Shown: positions 1 through 11,436, counted from the first letter of the stretch. The stretch: 64,000 nucleotides of DNA from Boswellia sacra (GCA_013180625.2 SNVD02014902.1:1-64000); one strand, 5' to 3'. The notes: a model not told the origin generated them from the sequence alone. A program made the numbers and translations.

Positions 1-98
1 GAATAAACGGTTACTTTAGTACCAATCAAATAAGATCGAAACTTTTCTAAGGCAAAAATAACCGCTAGTAGCTCTTTCTCAGTGGTAGAATAATTAAG

Positions 99-1327
99 TT
101 AAGCATCATTTAAAGTCCGAGATGCGTAGAAAATGGCATGTAAAATTTTGCCAATTCGTTGACCCAAAACGGCACCCACAGTATAGTCACTCGCATCGCA
201 CATGATCTCGAATGGATAATCCCAATTTGGAGATTGGATTACTGGAGCCGAAGTCAAGAGTTCCTTCAGTTTCTCAAATGCCTCTTTGCATTTCTCATCA
301 AATTCAAAGGCCACATCATTCTGTAATAATCTGCATAAAGGCAATGCTATCTTCGAGAAATCTTTGATGAATCGACGATAGAAACCTGCATGACCGAGAA
401 ACGAACGAATATCCCGCACACTTGTGGGAAGGGGTAAGGAACATATAAGATCTATCTTTGATTTATCAACTTCTATACCCTTATCAGAAATAACATGTCC
501 CAAAACTATACCCTGATCTACCATAAAATGACATTTCTTCCAATTTAGAACAAGGTTAGTTTTTATACATCTTTGAAGTATAAGGGTCAGGTTGTCAAGG
601 CATTTATCAAAAGAATCACCAAAAACACTAAAGTCATCCATAAATACTTCAATAATGTTCTCAACATAATCAGAGAAAATACTTACCATACACCTATGGA
701 AAGTGGCAGGGGCATTGCAAAGACCGAATGGCATGCGTCGATAGGCAAATGTACCGAATGGGCATGTGAATGTAGTTCTTCTATGATCCTCAGGGGCAAA
801 TGGCAATATGATTATATCTCTGAATAGCCATCAAGAAAGAAAACAATAGTTGAGAATGACCTGCCCTAACCTCTCTCGCATTGATCAATGCAATGGCAAA
901 GGAAAGTGATCCTTGCGAGTTGCAGAATTGAGCTTTCGATAATCAATACAAACTCGCCACCCGGTTTGGATACGAGTGGGAACTAGCTCATTATTGTCAT
1001 TTTTAACCACCGTAACACCAGATTTCTTTGGAATGACTTGGACTGGATCACCCACTTGCTATCCGAAATTGGATAAATTACACCCACATCTAACAATTTC
1101 AGGATTTCTTTCTTGACAACTTCCATCATTGGAGGATTCAACCTCTGCTGTGCTTCTCGAGTGGGCTTGGATCCTTCTTCTAATAAGATATGGTGCATGC
1201 ATATGGCTGGGCTAATACCTTTGATGTCAGCAATTGTCCACCCAATGGCTGTTTTGTGATCTCGAAGCACTCGGATGAGTTTCTCTTCTTGTAATGGTGC
1301 AAGGCCCTTTGCTATTATGACTGGCAA
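99..1327 (-). pseudogene. Reverse transcriptase / RNase H remnant
   Basis: Two open segments remain. One (1327-983) carries the N-terminal RT region (LLDVGVIYPISDSKW) and then shifts frame. The other (806-99) carries the palm and thumb (RMPFGLCNAPATF, catalytic FMDDF, FLGHAGFYRRFIKDFSKI) and the start of RNase H (MCDASDYTVGAVLG). The sequence in between still shows traces of the fingers region, but in several frames. A TAA at 99-101 replaces the codon expected after SRTLNDA, and RNase H-like sequence continues in the same frame to the window edge. The domain cannot be translated as one protein. Confidence 0.85.
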
Positions 1328-1437
1328 ATATCTTTCTCACCCAAGAATACATGCTTCAAATGATATGGAAGAGGCTTAAGCTCCAAGGCAGGTGCTTTCA
1401 TCACAGAAGGAAGAAGTTTCTCATTAGATAAAGGCAA

Positions 1438-2088
1438 TTAAATGTACGAAACATCATACCTGTTTGTGGTGATAGCTATAGTCTCATCCAAGCTTGCCAC
1501 AGCTTCCTCCACTTCTTTAGACACTTGTATCAACTTTCTCGATTCTCTAGAATTTTTTGCCCCTATGTGCTCACTAATGGCGACTTCCAATGCATCCTTG
1601 CGAGTTAACTCAAAAAGTTGTTGTGCCAAAGAATCGATAACATCCACTGTAAAAACAGAATGCAAGTCACTAGGGTACATCATTGCCTCAAAAATATTGA
1701 AACGGATCACCTCACCATCAAATTCCATGGTGAGAGTGCCATCATGAACATCAATCTTAGTTCGGTCAGTTTTCAAGAATGGTCTCCCCAAAAGAATCGG
1801 TGTTGGATTGGGAGATGTCTCATCCTCCATTTCAAGAACATAAAAGTCTGCTGGAAATACCAATTGATTCACCTGCACAGGCACATCTTCCACAACTCCC
1901 TTGGGATATGCATTAGAACGATCAGCAAGTTGAATTACAATACCAGTTTCCGCAAGGGGTCCAAGATTCAAAGAAGCATAAATAGAATATGGCATGACAT
2001 TAATAGATGCTCCTAAATCTAACGTAGCTCTTTCAAACTTGGTATCACCAATGGTGCATGAATGGTGAACGTACCTGGATCTTTGCAT
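1438..2088 (-). pseudogene. Retrotransposon aspartic protease region
   Basis: This 216-residue frame contains DLGASINVMPYSIY, the Athila-type aspartic protease active site (DLGAS in place of the DSG/DTG of other proteases). It is followed by ILLGRPFLKT, the conserved flap and core segment. It overlaps the gag frame but is shifted, although in intact elements gag and protease are read as one protein. The shift falls near 2050-2070, where the text changes frame after KDPGTF. The frame stops at 1438 before the reverse transcriptase domain. Confidence 0.8.
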
Positions 2089-3131
2089 TTCGGAGGAATT
2101 TTTCTTTGCAATACAGCTGAAACATTTTCCCCCACACTTACCTTCTCATTTCCTTTCAACTTCCTCTTGTTGGTGCATAACTCTTTGAAAAATTTTGCAT
2201 AACGAGGCACTTGCTTGATAGCATCCAGAAGTGGTATGTTTACCTCGATCTTGCGAAAAGTTTCCAGGATTTCTTGTTCTTGTTTCTCCTTCCTTGATTT
2301 TGCAAATCTGCTAGGAAAAGGTGAAGGAGTAACATATGAAGGAATATGGGTTTTAGGATTTACCTTAGAAGATGATGTTTTATTCATGGTGGGAGTGGTG
2401 TCATCCCCTTCATCAGTTTGTGATTTGTTTGGTGGAATACCTAATTGCTTCCCACTTCTCAAAGTTACAGCACTAGCATTCTCTCTTGGATTGATCACCA
2501 TTTGAGAAGATAATTTTTCTGAGCCTTGGCCCTCGAATTTTCTCATGCTAGTAGCCAATTGTCCCATTTGATTTACCAGGTTTTGGATACTTGCCCCAGT
2601 TTCCTGCTGGAATTGCATTGTGTTAGTGGCAAGTGCATTAACAATATCCTGGAGTGACATACCTGAGTTTTCTGGAGCTAGTTGTGGTGCTGGTTGTGGC
2701 ATTGGTGGTGGTTGCATTTGAAATGGTTGCTGCACTCTAGGTTGATTAAAACCTTGTGGCCAATTTGGTATGGCATTTGGGGCGATTGGTTGATGATTCC
2801 AGTAATTGAAATTAGAGTGATCTTCCCATCCGGCATTGCAAGTGTTAGAGAAGTGATCACACCATTGCCTTGTTTGTCCTGGAAATCCACCCATGGCATT
2901 GGCTTGTTCCATATCTCCTTCTTGTAAAGTTGGATACATGTCCATTGGATGCTCCATGGTAGAATATACCCCACATGCATAAGATTTCTGCATATGTCCT
3001 ATAGCCATGTTTTCCACAAGAGAGGTTAGCTCAGAACGTTGTTGTTCAATATTCGAAGTGCTTACCTCATTTACTCTCCAATGTAGTTGTGGCTCAAATC
3101 GGCTACTGAATTGTTGGAAGTTTACTGCCAT
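2019..3131 (-). pseudogene. Truncated retrotransposon gag remnant
   Basis: From the ATG at 3131 the frame encodes a Gln/Pro-rich protein of roughly 370 residues ending at 2019. It matches the C-terminal half of Athila gag, including a PQP-rich linker and the segment SAVTLRSGKQL. The N-terminal Retrotrans_gag capsid domain, which should come first, is absent: only about 90 bases separate the primer site from the ATG. The zinc-knuckle position reads C-x2-Y-x4-H-x4-Y, so two of the three cysteines are tyrosine. The frame ends just before the protease in a different frame. It cannot encode a complete structural protein. Confidence 0.8.
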
Positions 3132-3224
3132 GTCGCCTAAACAAAAACAATCAGAAAAGAAAAACAAACAAATAAAAATAGGAATTAACAATAAAAACAA
3201 AACAACAAATCGATTAGAAAATCA

Positions 3225-3243
3225 ATCCCCGGCAACGGCGCCA
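3225..3243 (-). other. Primer-binding site matching tRNA-Asp
   Basis: The plus strand reads ATCCCCGGCAACGGCGCCA, which is the 3' end of plant tRNA-Asp (GTC) including the added CCA. The minus strand is therefore the complementary primer site TGGCGCC... expected just inside the 5' LTR. A tRNA-Asp primer is typical of Athila elements. It fixes the element's orientation and the inner edge of the LTR. Confidence 0.88.
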
Positions 3244-3249
3244 AAAACT

Positions 3250-4661
3250 TGATGCGTTCGAAACTAGCAAGTATACTAGTCGCACAAGTAATAAAGTGAT
3301 GAGTAAGTTATCGTTCCCACGAGGATTGATTCTAATTGAATTTGTTATTCGAAAGCAACAATAAACTAAATGAGGGGGGTTTTGTTGATTGATTAACTAG
3401 ATGAAATATTAATGCAAGTAAAGAATAACACAATGCAAATTTAAAAGATTGAAAAATCAATGAGAGAAACCTGGTTAAGGGATCCTTCTCTACCACAAGA
3501 TATGGATTTGCGAATTAATCATAGAATTGTCATCCAATTACACCATTGAAATTATCAACCGTAGATAACAACAAGCTCTGTTATCCCAATCTTTCCTTAC
3601 TTTGTTGTTAAATAAAACAGGCTCTTTATTTAATCTCTATCCATTAAACAACCTAGAACAAGCTCTCTAAATTTAATTCAATGGATGCATTACGATAAGA
3701 AAGATAGGTTGATCTAAGCAATAAACACACAAGCTCGGATTATTTAACTTAGGTTGTATTCTCCAATTGCAATCTCTGATCACAATTTTGCTACTAATGG
3801 ATTAGAAATTCAAGACAATTACGGATCAAGATTTCTAGTCTAGCAATAGACAATATCCAGATTATATTCAGTTGGCCACCCAAATACAATCCAGCAAGCA
3901 ATCATAAGCATTAGAACATGGGAAAATACAAGCAACTTCAATTAGAGAATTGGATAACAATTTCTTGCACAATCAACTTACAAAAACCATATCAGGGGCT
4001 TTGAAATCACCCTCAACCAATTCAGATTCAGTTACACATGTTTAAGAACGTGGTAAATACAATACAACATGGAGACATTCCAGAAAATGAAAGGGAAGGG
4101 AAAAACTTAGCAAATTTGATGTAATTCTCTTTGGATTGTAGTTCTTCCTCTTTCCAAGCTTCTTTTCTCCTTCAAGAACTCCAAGAGATGAAAGAATTCC
4201 AGAGCTGCAGCCTCCACCACGTTCTCCCCTCTTCAAGTTATGAAAATAAAACCCTAAAATGTGTTTAAATACTCTGCTACAGTAACTGCTACAGTGTCCC
4301 GTATTATACATGCTACAGTGATTGTGGAATTACATTTCTATACTTCTCACACTGTTTTGATTACAACTTTTGGTACACTGAATGGATTTATAAACCGTAA
4401 ATTTCTCCAGAAAATAGACTTCGAGAGCTTTCCAACGGTATATAATATGTCATCGGGTTCATTGTATATCAATACAATTAAATCCGAGAAGATGGTTGAC
4501 TAGCAGAGGTGAAAATGAAGGGTTTTACTCCATTTTTGTGCAAGTTGCTCCAAAACTCCTACAAACATCAAAACCACACAAAACCATAAAAATACCAAGG
4601 AATATAGCAAAGAAACATAGACAAATTGATATGAAAGTAATACATAAATAGACACCTATCA
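3250..4661 (-). repeat. Long terminal repeat of the Athila-type element
   Basis: The left boundary lies seven bases from the primer site and begins TGATGCG; the right boundary ends CTATCA. The ends therefore form the short inverted repeat TGAT...ATCA expected of an LTR. At about 1412 bp it is in the usual size range for this lineage. It contains three copies of TGCTACAGT at 4275-4283, 4287-4295 and 4311-4319. In minus-strand orientation these lie in the first third of the LTR, so they could be U3 elements. Only one LTR is visible, so the ends are inferred from the primer site and the inverted termini, not from an LTR pair. Confidence 0.8.
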
Positions 4662-5028
4662 GTGATTTAAGTGTCGGTTTCAAAACTTTTTATTTTTGGT
4701 TTTAGAACGATTTGTTGGTCTATTTATTTGAGCGATTATTAGAGGACGGTGGGTGATTTGAGGGGAAAGAGTTATTATTTTTTTTTTTAATAACTTGAGT
4801 CTAAGTGTAAGAGGCTACGATCGGGAAATAAACAATGGTTATGATGGTCGCTATGTGTTGCGGTAGTTTTGATGGCGGTGGAGGATGGGTAGTTGGAGAC
4901 GAAGAAGGAGGAGGAGGTGGAGACGAAGGATGGGTGGTGGTAAAAAGGGGCCGTTCCATGATGGGCGGCAGTGCAGTAAGTGGGTGGTGTGCAATGGGTA
5001 TAGTTCTGCAATTGGAGGGAGTATCATC
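4662..5028. other. Spacer with no gene seen
   Basis: About 370 bases between the LTR and the first AT-rich inverted-repeat element. A G-rich stretch (4835-5020) can be read as a Gly-rich peptide, but it has no recognisable domain and its far end crosses into the repeat, so I do not call a gene. Confidence 0.5.
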
Positions 5029-5538
5029 TAGGGGTGTTAATTTGGGTGATGACTTGCGAATATTATACGGATATAATATGAGTATAATATATGATTAATA
5101 AATAGATTTAATTTATATTATAAAAATTTAATATATTAATTTATTTAATGATATAAATAATTAAATATATTTTATTAATTTTTATCATGTAAGTTTATTC
5201 AATAATATAAATTATTATCTATTTATAATATATATTATAATATTGAATTTTTTACACTATAAAATAAATTAATTTATACAATAATAAATTATAATTTAAT
5301 AATTTTTTATACTAACAATTATTTATTTTATAAAAATAATTTTAATTGATATAAATATATATAATATGATATGTTATACATAATTAGGTTAAATAATTAA
5401 GTAAATTATGTAAATTAAATATGACATGATTTTAATATATGGGTAAAACCTTTAATAATCACGTCGAAGTCGTTTTTTATTTCTCGATATAAATAATTAA
5501 ATAAATCGATTCGCATGACACGAGATTGTCACTCCCAA
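5029..5538. mobile_element. AT-rich hAT-like MITE, copy 1
   Basis: About 510 bp, extremely AT-rich inside, with imperfect terminal inverted repeats: TAGGGGTGTTAATTTGGG at the left, and a right end whose complement reads TTGGGAGTGACAATC. The interior matches the element at 19158-19658 along most of its length and in the same orientation; for example, both have CTTTAATAATC or GTTTAATAATC, then ATAATTAAATA, then a GACACGA motif near the right end. It has no coding capacity. No target-site duplication was found, so the exact ends are uncertain. The TAGGG-type ends suggest a hAT relative. Confidence 0.6.
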
Positions 5539-6814
5539 TATTAGAGAGTGTTAGGTCATCTGGTTGCCGAGTTCATACAAAGTTTACCACTTAAGGTGTT
5601 AATTAAAATTCTTTAATTTGAATATATTGAAATTAAAATAAGAATTAAATGATTTTATTTATTTTGATAGAATTTACTAATTTTACCCTTATAGTTATAA
5701 AGGTAACGGAACAATTTAATAGCAGGGTTATTTATGTCTATTTGAAAAATTGTGAGATTATTGTGTCTTTAGGTCAAACCTCACGGTCATTGGCAAAACG
5801 TTTCCTAGTTTAATGTAAAATAAATAAATAACCATGCCCTAGCAGGAAATAAGATTGCAATTTTAATAAACATGCAGGCTTCCGTTCTGGACAGAAATGC
5901 ACGATCTATTAATTCAAATTCAATCAAATAAGCATTCCATATTACTTGGAAACTAGTGAAACTTATACAGAATAGATTAAGGTGAAAGCTCTTGTTAAAT
6001 ATTGTTATTGTCTTTCTTCTTTACCATGTAACAGTTGGGAAGCTAATTTACTTCTCATTTGTTCACTTTCATAACAGATCAATTTTTTTGTAGAAATTTT
6101 CTTTCTGAACTTAAGAAGTAAAAATAGGTTTATAGATTCGACTGTTAAAAGTAACTATTTTAACATATTTGATTCACTTTATCTTCCTAGATAATTTGAG
6201 TTAAAGGGCATTTTATCAATATAAATTTGGACCAAAAAAGTGAAAAATAGCGGCCCACTTGGAACTGCAATACGACGTCGCATTATATTGCGCGCCTTGG
6301 CATTTCCATTTTCCTCTGTTTGCGTTGCGAGTTATGACTTAGCAGTGAGTACTGGCAGAAGTCTGTCTAAGCCGTTGTTGGTTAAGCCGCGTGATTGCAA
6401 GCGTAAAGGTTCGTTCTTCAATCCCTTTTGTTTATCAACTCTTTTTTCTCAATAATTGGAAGAAAAAAATGCTAATACTTTCATCATATTTAAATATAGG
6501 TTAGGGGTTTCTGACTTCTGGGCGTACTGGAATTACAAAATAGGAAAATCAAATTACAGTTACAACATCACGAAAGGTTAAACGTTTTTATGATTATATA
6601 TCGAAATTCTATTGAATAAGCTTATTCTTAAGCAAAAATGCATTCATAATTTCCTTTCTTTTTTTTTTTAAGAAATGTAATAGACCTCCTTGCAAAGTCA
6701 ATAGCAATTCTATTGTTATTATTCCGATTTTTATCATTGCAGGATTTGCAAGTAGTATTCTTCAACTTTGTCAAGAAGTTTTAACAAACTAAAATATAAT
6801 AAAGGGATGAGAAG
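5539..6814. other. Spacer and probable 5' leader of the thioredoxin-like gene
   Basis: AT-rich spacer up to about 6230. The stretch 6240-6410 is less AT-rich and could be a non-coding first exon of the downstream gene: a possible donor (AAAGGT) lies near 6409 and an acceptor (TTGCAG) at 6737-6742, leaving a short leader before the ATG at 6815. This leader intron is an inference from splice-like sites only. Confidence 0.35.
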
Positions 6815-8182
6815 ATGGATTCTACTAGCAAAAACCCTATGTTTTGTCTGAAATGGCCGTGGAATAATAACCAAAACCCTACAAATCCCAATATCTGCAC
6901 TTTCGAGGGTCCTTGGTTATTCAAATCTTTGCAAAATCTTGGATCGTTTGCTTTCAATTCATTCAACTCATTAACACAGTCAAATTCATGGGTCAATTAC
7001 TTCAATTTCACTCAATTGTCTGGAAGAGCAAGCCAAAATAGCAATTCGAAGTTGGGAAAAAAGATCTTGACTCCGGAAGAGCAAGGAGAGGCAGAGCAAA
7101 GAGCATTTGCTTTGGCATTGGCTAGCGTGAAAGAGGCTACAGTGATTGAGTTCTACTCGCCCAAATGCAGTCTCTGCAATTCCTTACTTGGTTTTGTCAC
7201 GGAGGTGGAAGCTAGGAATTCAAACTGGCTCAACATTGTTATGGCAGATGCTGAGAATGAAAAATGGCTGCCTGAGGTAGTATACTTCATATCCCTGACT
7301 TCATGTAAATAGATGATTGCAGTTTGGAGATGCACAGATCAATATTATGTCTTCCTTTTTTGTCTGTTTAAGTTATGTTTCATAGCTCTCTGGCTAGATC
7401 TAACTTATTTGGTGCTACAAGTAACGCTGTGTGTGTGAATGAACAGAAACATGAAACCAAATATTCTATTTTTATTATGAGAATTATTATTATTATTATT
7501 TTTCAATTTGTGACATAACCAGGTCTATAAAGATTGGTCATGGAATGTTGTATGTGTTTGTTGGGACAACCCTGGTTTTTTAAGGATCTGTATCATGCTG
7601 AGAATATATTGTTGCTAGCATGTCCTTAAATCAGGATAGTGTGAAAGATGTTAAGAAAATGTTTAAATGAAATATGGCCATCGAGATGTCATACTTGAAC
7701 AGCTCTCTAAGATGAGTTGAAGTTGTGGATCCGGAGTTACAGAAAGCTGCAATACAGGCATCTTAGCTCTTGTAGTTTAAGGGATGCCTGACTCTTTGCT
7801 CTGTTAGTTATTGGATGGTGCAGTAGAAGATGCAGAAATACTAGTTAGCTAGAAGTTCTGGTGACTTGGATCATCCACCAAGCGGATCTTCTGTCATAAA
7901 TTACTGCTACCAGTTTCATTATTCTTTTTTGAGCTTTATAGTATTCTTTCTATCATTTTTCTTTCCAAAGGTATATCGTAATTGGGAATGATCCTTTTTG
8001 GTGAATATTAACTGTCAATGCAGCTTCTCCATTATGACATCACTTATGTTCCTTGCTTTGTGCTGTTGGACAAAAATGGGAAGGCGCTGGCCAAGACGGG
8101 TATTCCTAGCAGTCGGCTACATGTAGTGGCTGGACTCTCTCATCTTCTCAAAATGAAGCGTCCCTTGAAAAATAGAAGCTAG
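6815..8182 (+). CDS. Thioredoxin-fold protein with CSLC active site
   Basis: Two coding exons, 6815-7276 and 8024-8182, give 206 residues; the intron is GT-AG and in phase. Residues 84-206 form a thioredoxin-like fold: strand [13 protein letters not shown] with the redox pair at Cys118 and Cys121, then [12 protein letters not shown], and the cis-Pro region YVPCF around residue 163. The flanking tryptophan of classical thioredoxins (WCGPC) is missing. The N-terminal 80 residues are Asn/Ser/Phe-rich and not conserved, and could include an organelle-targeting sequence. The segment before the cis-Pro loosely resembles the thylakoid protein HCF164, but assignment beyond thioredoxin superfamily is not justified. 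A thiol-disulfide role is inferred from the CxxC. The short second exon completes the fold, so the gene looks intact. Confidence 0.75.
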
Positions 8183-9073
8183 ATTGAATTGTCCAAATCA
8201 GCAAAAAATGCCATACTTCTCACTTCTTTATTGATGAAGGCATGCTTCTGTAGGGAAATGGATTCAGAGAAGATAATGTGAACTTTGCATCAGCAGTCAA
8301 TTATATTTTGTTTGGATGGGCACATAATTTTTGGGAAAAGGATTAAACTTCTCATCTTTCAAGCATTTCCACTATCTGTATGTATTCAAATTGGTTATGC
8401 ATTATGAAGCGTAGCTCTTATGTTGATGTAAAGCGCCTGAACTTATCAGATTGACGCCTTCATATTGCAAAGGCAATTGGTGCTCATTGGATAATTTCAT
8501 TTTTTCCTCACTTTTCCTGATATGCGAATTGGATAGGGAATTCAGTTAATTACATTTGTTGAGAAATGCAAACGCTACAACTCGAGAGACTAGAGATATT
8601 GATTTTCTATTTTCTTGACTGTGCAGATTCGTTTGGGTTTTACTGCAACGGGTTATAATATCGTTGTTATAATAATGGGACTGACATGTCTTCTAAGGCG
8701 TCAGATCAAGTCTGGTGGCATTGCGACAACTCAAGGATCGGAACTTAAAACCCCAGATGCAGAATTTAGGTACCAAACCTAACCTGGACAAAGAATATAA
8801 ATATCAAATTGAACACCACGATCATGTACATGGATTAAGTTTTTTAGGACGAAAGTACAATGAAAGCCTCTTTCGTTAATTCGTTTAATGTAGTATCTCC
8901 ACAGGAACTACATTAGCAATAATTCACCGTTCAACAGAGGCGAATGTGAAGGCCGAAAAGAAAAAAAATTAGTTCTAGCAGCCGCCTCCACCAATTACAA
9001 TGCTTCTGAACGCTAAATGATTTTCTAACGCAGGAGAATATCAAAGGAAAATAGACAAAAGCAAAAACCGTGT
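8183..9073. other. Intergenic: facing 3' ends of two genes
   Basis: About 890 bases between two convergent genes. It probably holds the 3' untranslated regions of both. I see no further coding sequence or repeat. Confidence 0.5.
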
Positions 9074-9475
9074 TTAAGAATCTACATTTGCAGCTGCAGA
9101 TGGGTTGGGCGGCTCTGCATGAGTGGAGCTTTGATGGGTTGGGATTGGCACTGGAGTTGGAACAGAAGTGTCTGAAGCATTAGGCGTTGGTAGCGGGTGG
9201 CTGCTGATGGTTCCGTCAATGCAAGAAGAGCATTTATACTCTGCCCACTTCTCTATATCATACTGACCATACCCCATAATACGCTTTCCTGAGCAGAGCC
9301 GTCCGACCATGCCAGCAAGTACGCCTAGGATTATGATCACCACTAGTACAGCAATGAATGGGCCGACGGAGTCGTGGCTAGAGTGAGTGTTGTAAGAATG
9401 TTGTGTTGTAGTAGTCACCGGCGGTGGTTGCTGGCCTAGCGGCATAGACATTTTAAGCCCCACAACGTTGTACAA
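9074..9475 (-). CDS. Small single-pass membrane protein, function unknown
   Basis: An uninterrupted single-exon frame of 133 residues, or 125 if the second ATG (MSMPLGQQ, 9451) is used; the latter fits a compact N-terminus better. Residues 21-37 are Thr/His/Ser-rich. Residues 38-59 (VGPFIAVLVVIIILGVLAG...) form one clear transmembrane helix. It is followed by a basic stretch (CSGKR) and a motif with GYGQYDIEKWAEYKCSSC (residues 68-85), which looks like a conserved cytosolic or lumenal Cys pair. The tail is Pro/Ser/Thr-rich. I recognise the general shape as a plant-specific uncharacterised transmembrane family but cannot give a function. The positive residues after the helix suggest an outside N-terminus and inside C-terminus. 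A GA repeat lies about 270 bases upstream. Confidence 0.7.
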   Translation of the reverse strand: MYNVVGLKMSMPLGQQPPPVTTTTQHSYNTHSSHDSVGPFIAVLVVIIILGVLAGMVGRLCSGKRIMGYGQYDIEKWAEYKCSSCIDGTISSHPLPTPNASDTSVPTPVPIPTHQSSTHAEPPNPSAAANVDS

Positions 9476-9742
9476 TTGGAAGAAATGAGAGTGGGTTTGA
9501 AGGAGAGTGACTGAGAAAATTAAATTAAAAGCACTAAAATAAAAGAATGTTTCTTAGAAAACAAAAACAAAACCTCATGCAATGCAACGGCATTGCTGAC
9601 CTCTGCAGCGTAGCGCTATAATTTTGTCTGCAAGAAAGCTGTGCTATGAAAACGTACAAAAAAGGGGAGTTTCTTGGTTGGGTGCCTCAGAGCCTAAACA
9701 TTGTAGCCTTTCCACTAGTTTTTTACCATCTTAAGTAAAGAG

Positions 9743-9745
<3 letters not shown>

Positions 9746-9774
<29 letters not shown>
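9746..9774. repeat. (GA)n microsatellite
   Basis: An uninterrupted GA dinucleotide run of 29 bases. It lies about 270 bases upstream of the small membrane-protein gene, reading CT on its coding strand. GA/CT tracts near plant promoters can bind BBR/BPC factors; that role here is only a possibility. Confidence 0.85.
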
Positions 9775-9778
<4 letters not shown>

Positions 9779-11436
9779 AATTCAAATCAAATGAAAAAAG
9801 ATGCGGTAGATCTAGTAACCAATGGGAAGAAGGATGTTTATTTATTTATTTTTTATTATCTAATGAAGTCCCCGAGGGGAGGACAGTAAAAGGGTGAATG
9901 AAAAGAAAGAGAGAATAAAAAAAGAAAAGGTAATCAGAAAAGACGAGGGAATCTAAAGGGTGTGTAAAAAGTCCAAAGACTTTCCTAGAGAAGCTCTTCT
10001 CAAAAACGTCGACCACCTTTTGCTGTAATTTCCTGGTACTCTTAGGCACTAATCACCCATACAAGACAACCCCCACCATTTGCAATTTACAACCCCCAAC
10101 ACTTCACTTATAGCGCGTCCACGCCTCTTCTTCGCTGCAGATTATTCCACACTATCACGCCATTAACTTGTATCTGGTTGGTCACAACTCATTTCAAATT
10201 GACTTAATTGTTGAACTTATATTTTCAGTTTCTATTTCAGTATATAAAATGGAAAGAAATGAAAATATACACTTCCTATGAACATGTACTATAACTCGGA
10301 AAAAACAAATGTTTAGAATTGCTTCATGTGTACAGAAGTTAAGAAACAATTTTTGTCAATAAAAACTGTGACAGGAAAACATCGAAAACATCAAGAGTTG
10401 CTCTACGATATATGCCTTAATACTCTCATAGATCATCAAAAATGACGTTTCACGGAACTAAAACCTCTTTAATGCTTGATCAGTAGAAACTATTAAGTGT
10501 TTGTTTATAAAATTTATATTTATTTTCAAAAGATTTTAAAAATATATAATTAATTTTAAATTATTTTAAAATTGATATTAATTTAACGATATATTAAAAA
10601 ATATATCGCACAAATCCCAGGATCTGAATTCAAAGTCTTTGCTACAAGTTCTATATAAAGAATCATAAGTGGTAGGGACCCCATGTCGGAAGGTAAAATT
10701 ATTCACTGATCCAATCTACAACAATGCCCAGGACTTAATTTCGATGGTCACCAGTCACCTTCCCTTTGTCAGTAAAATTGTTAAAATTTACTCTCTCATC
10801 AGTGCGTTCGTCTTTCGTGTATCCCACTGATCGAAGTTCACATTCCGTTGATCAATTGCACGAAGGACTGATGCACCAATATCTCACTCTAATCCTGTTT
10901 CCCACATCTTAAGTTTGCTCACAATTCAGCTGCACCTAGAGGAATCATGACGTTCAATTATTTCTGTCAGTTCTTGGTGATTTTTGCAGACTGTACTCCG
11001 AATTCCCGCAGCAGCAGTAAAGACGTCTGCCTGTCTATCTTTTATATTAAAAGATGATACAAGGCGTCACCCAGAACCAATTTTTGGAATTTCCAATCAC
11101 AATCTCATATTTAACCACATTACTTATTCAAGACTGTAAGTCTATGAAAAAGGGAAGATTACCCACGTTACGAATTGGTTTGCCTTAAGTGGCTTCCCAT
11201 GTTGATTTTTTATCATGCAGCTTTCTGGTTTCATACATCACATCAGAGGGGAAGTAGTTGAGGATTTTAAAGGTTCATTGATACGCTAATTATCTGACTC
11301 AAAGTACAACTGCTGGTACCAGCATCAACAATGGTACCACTTCTTGTTGAAGAAGACATGTCAGTAAAATAGATAAATGCTATCTCATCTCAAACTGGGG
11401 CATGGAAACATAGCATAAATTGTACAGTATGAACAA
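9775..11436. other. Intergenic region with a degenerate MITE remnant
   Basis: Upstream DNA of the small membrane-protein gene on one side and downstream DNA of CTC1 on the other. At about 10495-10640 there is an AT-rich block (GTGTTTGTTTATAAAATTTAT ... TATATCGCACA) that aligns by eye with the Tourist-like element at 50738-50912, but its ends have decayed. No gene is seen. Confidence 0.45.

Larger units (their letters stand above)
1..4661 (-). mobile_element. Partial, decayed Athila-type Ty3/gypsy LTR retrotransposon
   Basis: On the minus strand the order is LTR (3250-4661), primer-binding site (3225-3243), gag remnant, aspartic protease and reverse transcriptase, then RNase H running off the left edge. 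The tRNA-Asp primer site and the reverse transcriptase sequence (MPFGLCNAPATF, then FMDDF around 640) point to the Athila lineage. The copy is dead: gag and protease are in different frames, the reverse transcriptase region is broken between about 807 and 1050, and a stop at 99-101 interrupts the RT-RNase H reading frame. The integrase and the second LTR are outside the window. The five bases next to the LTR (GTGAT, 4662-4666) should be repeated at the far end if the insertion is intact. Confidence 0.9.

Noticed and set aside
4835..5098. Gly-rich 87-codon frame
   Set aside because: Low-complexity GGAGG sequence that runs into the MITE; no homology recognised.
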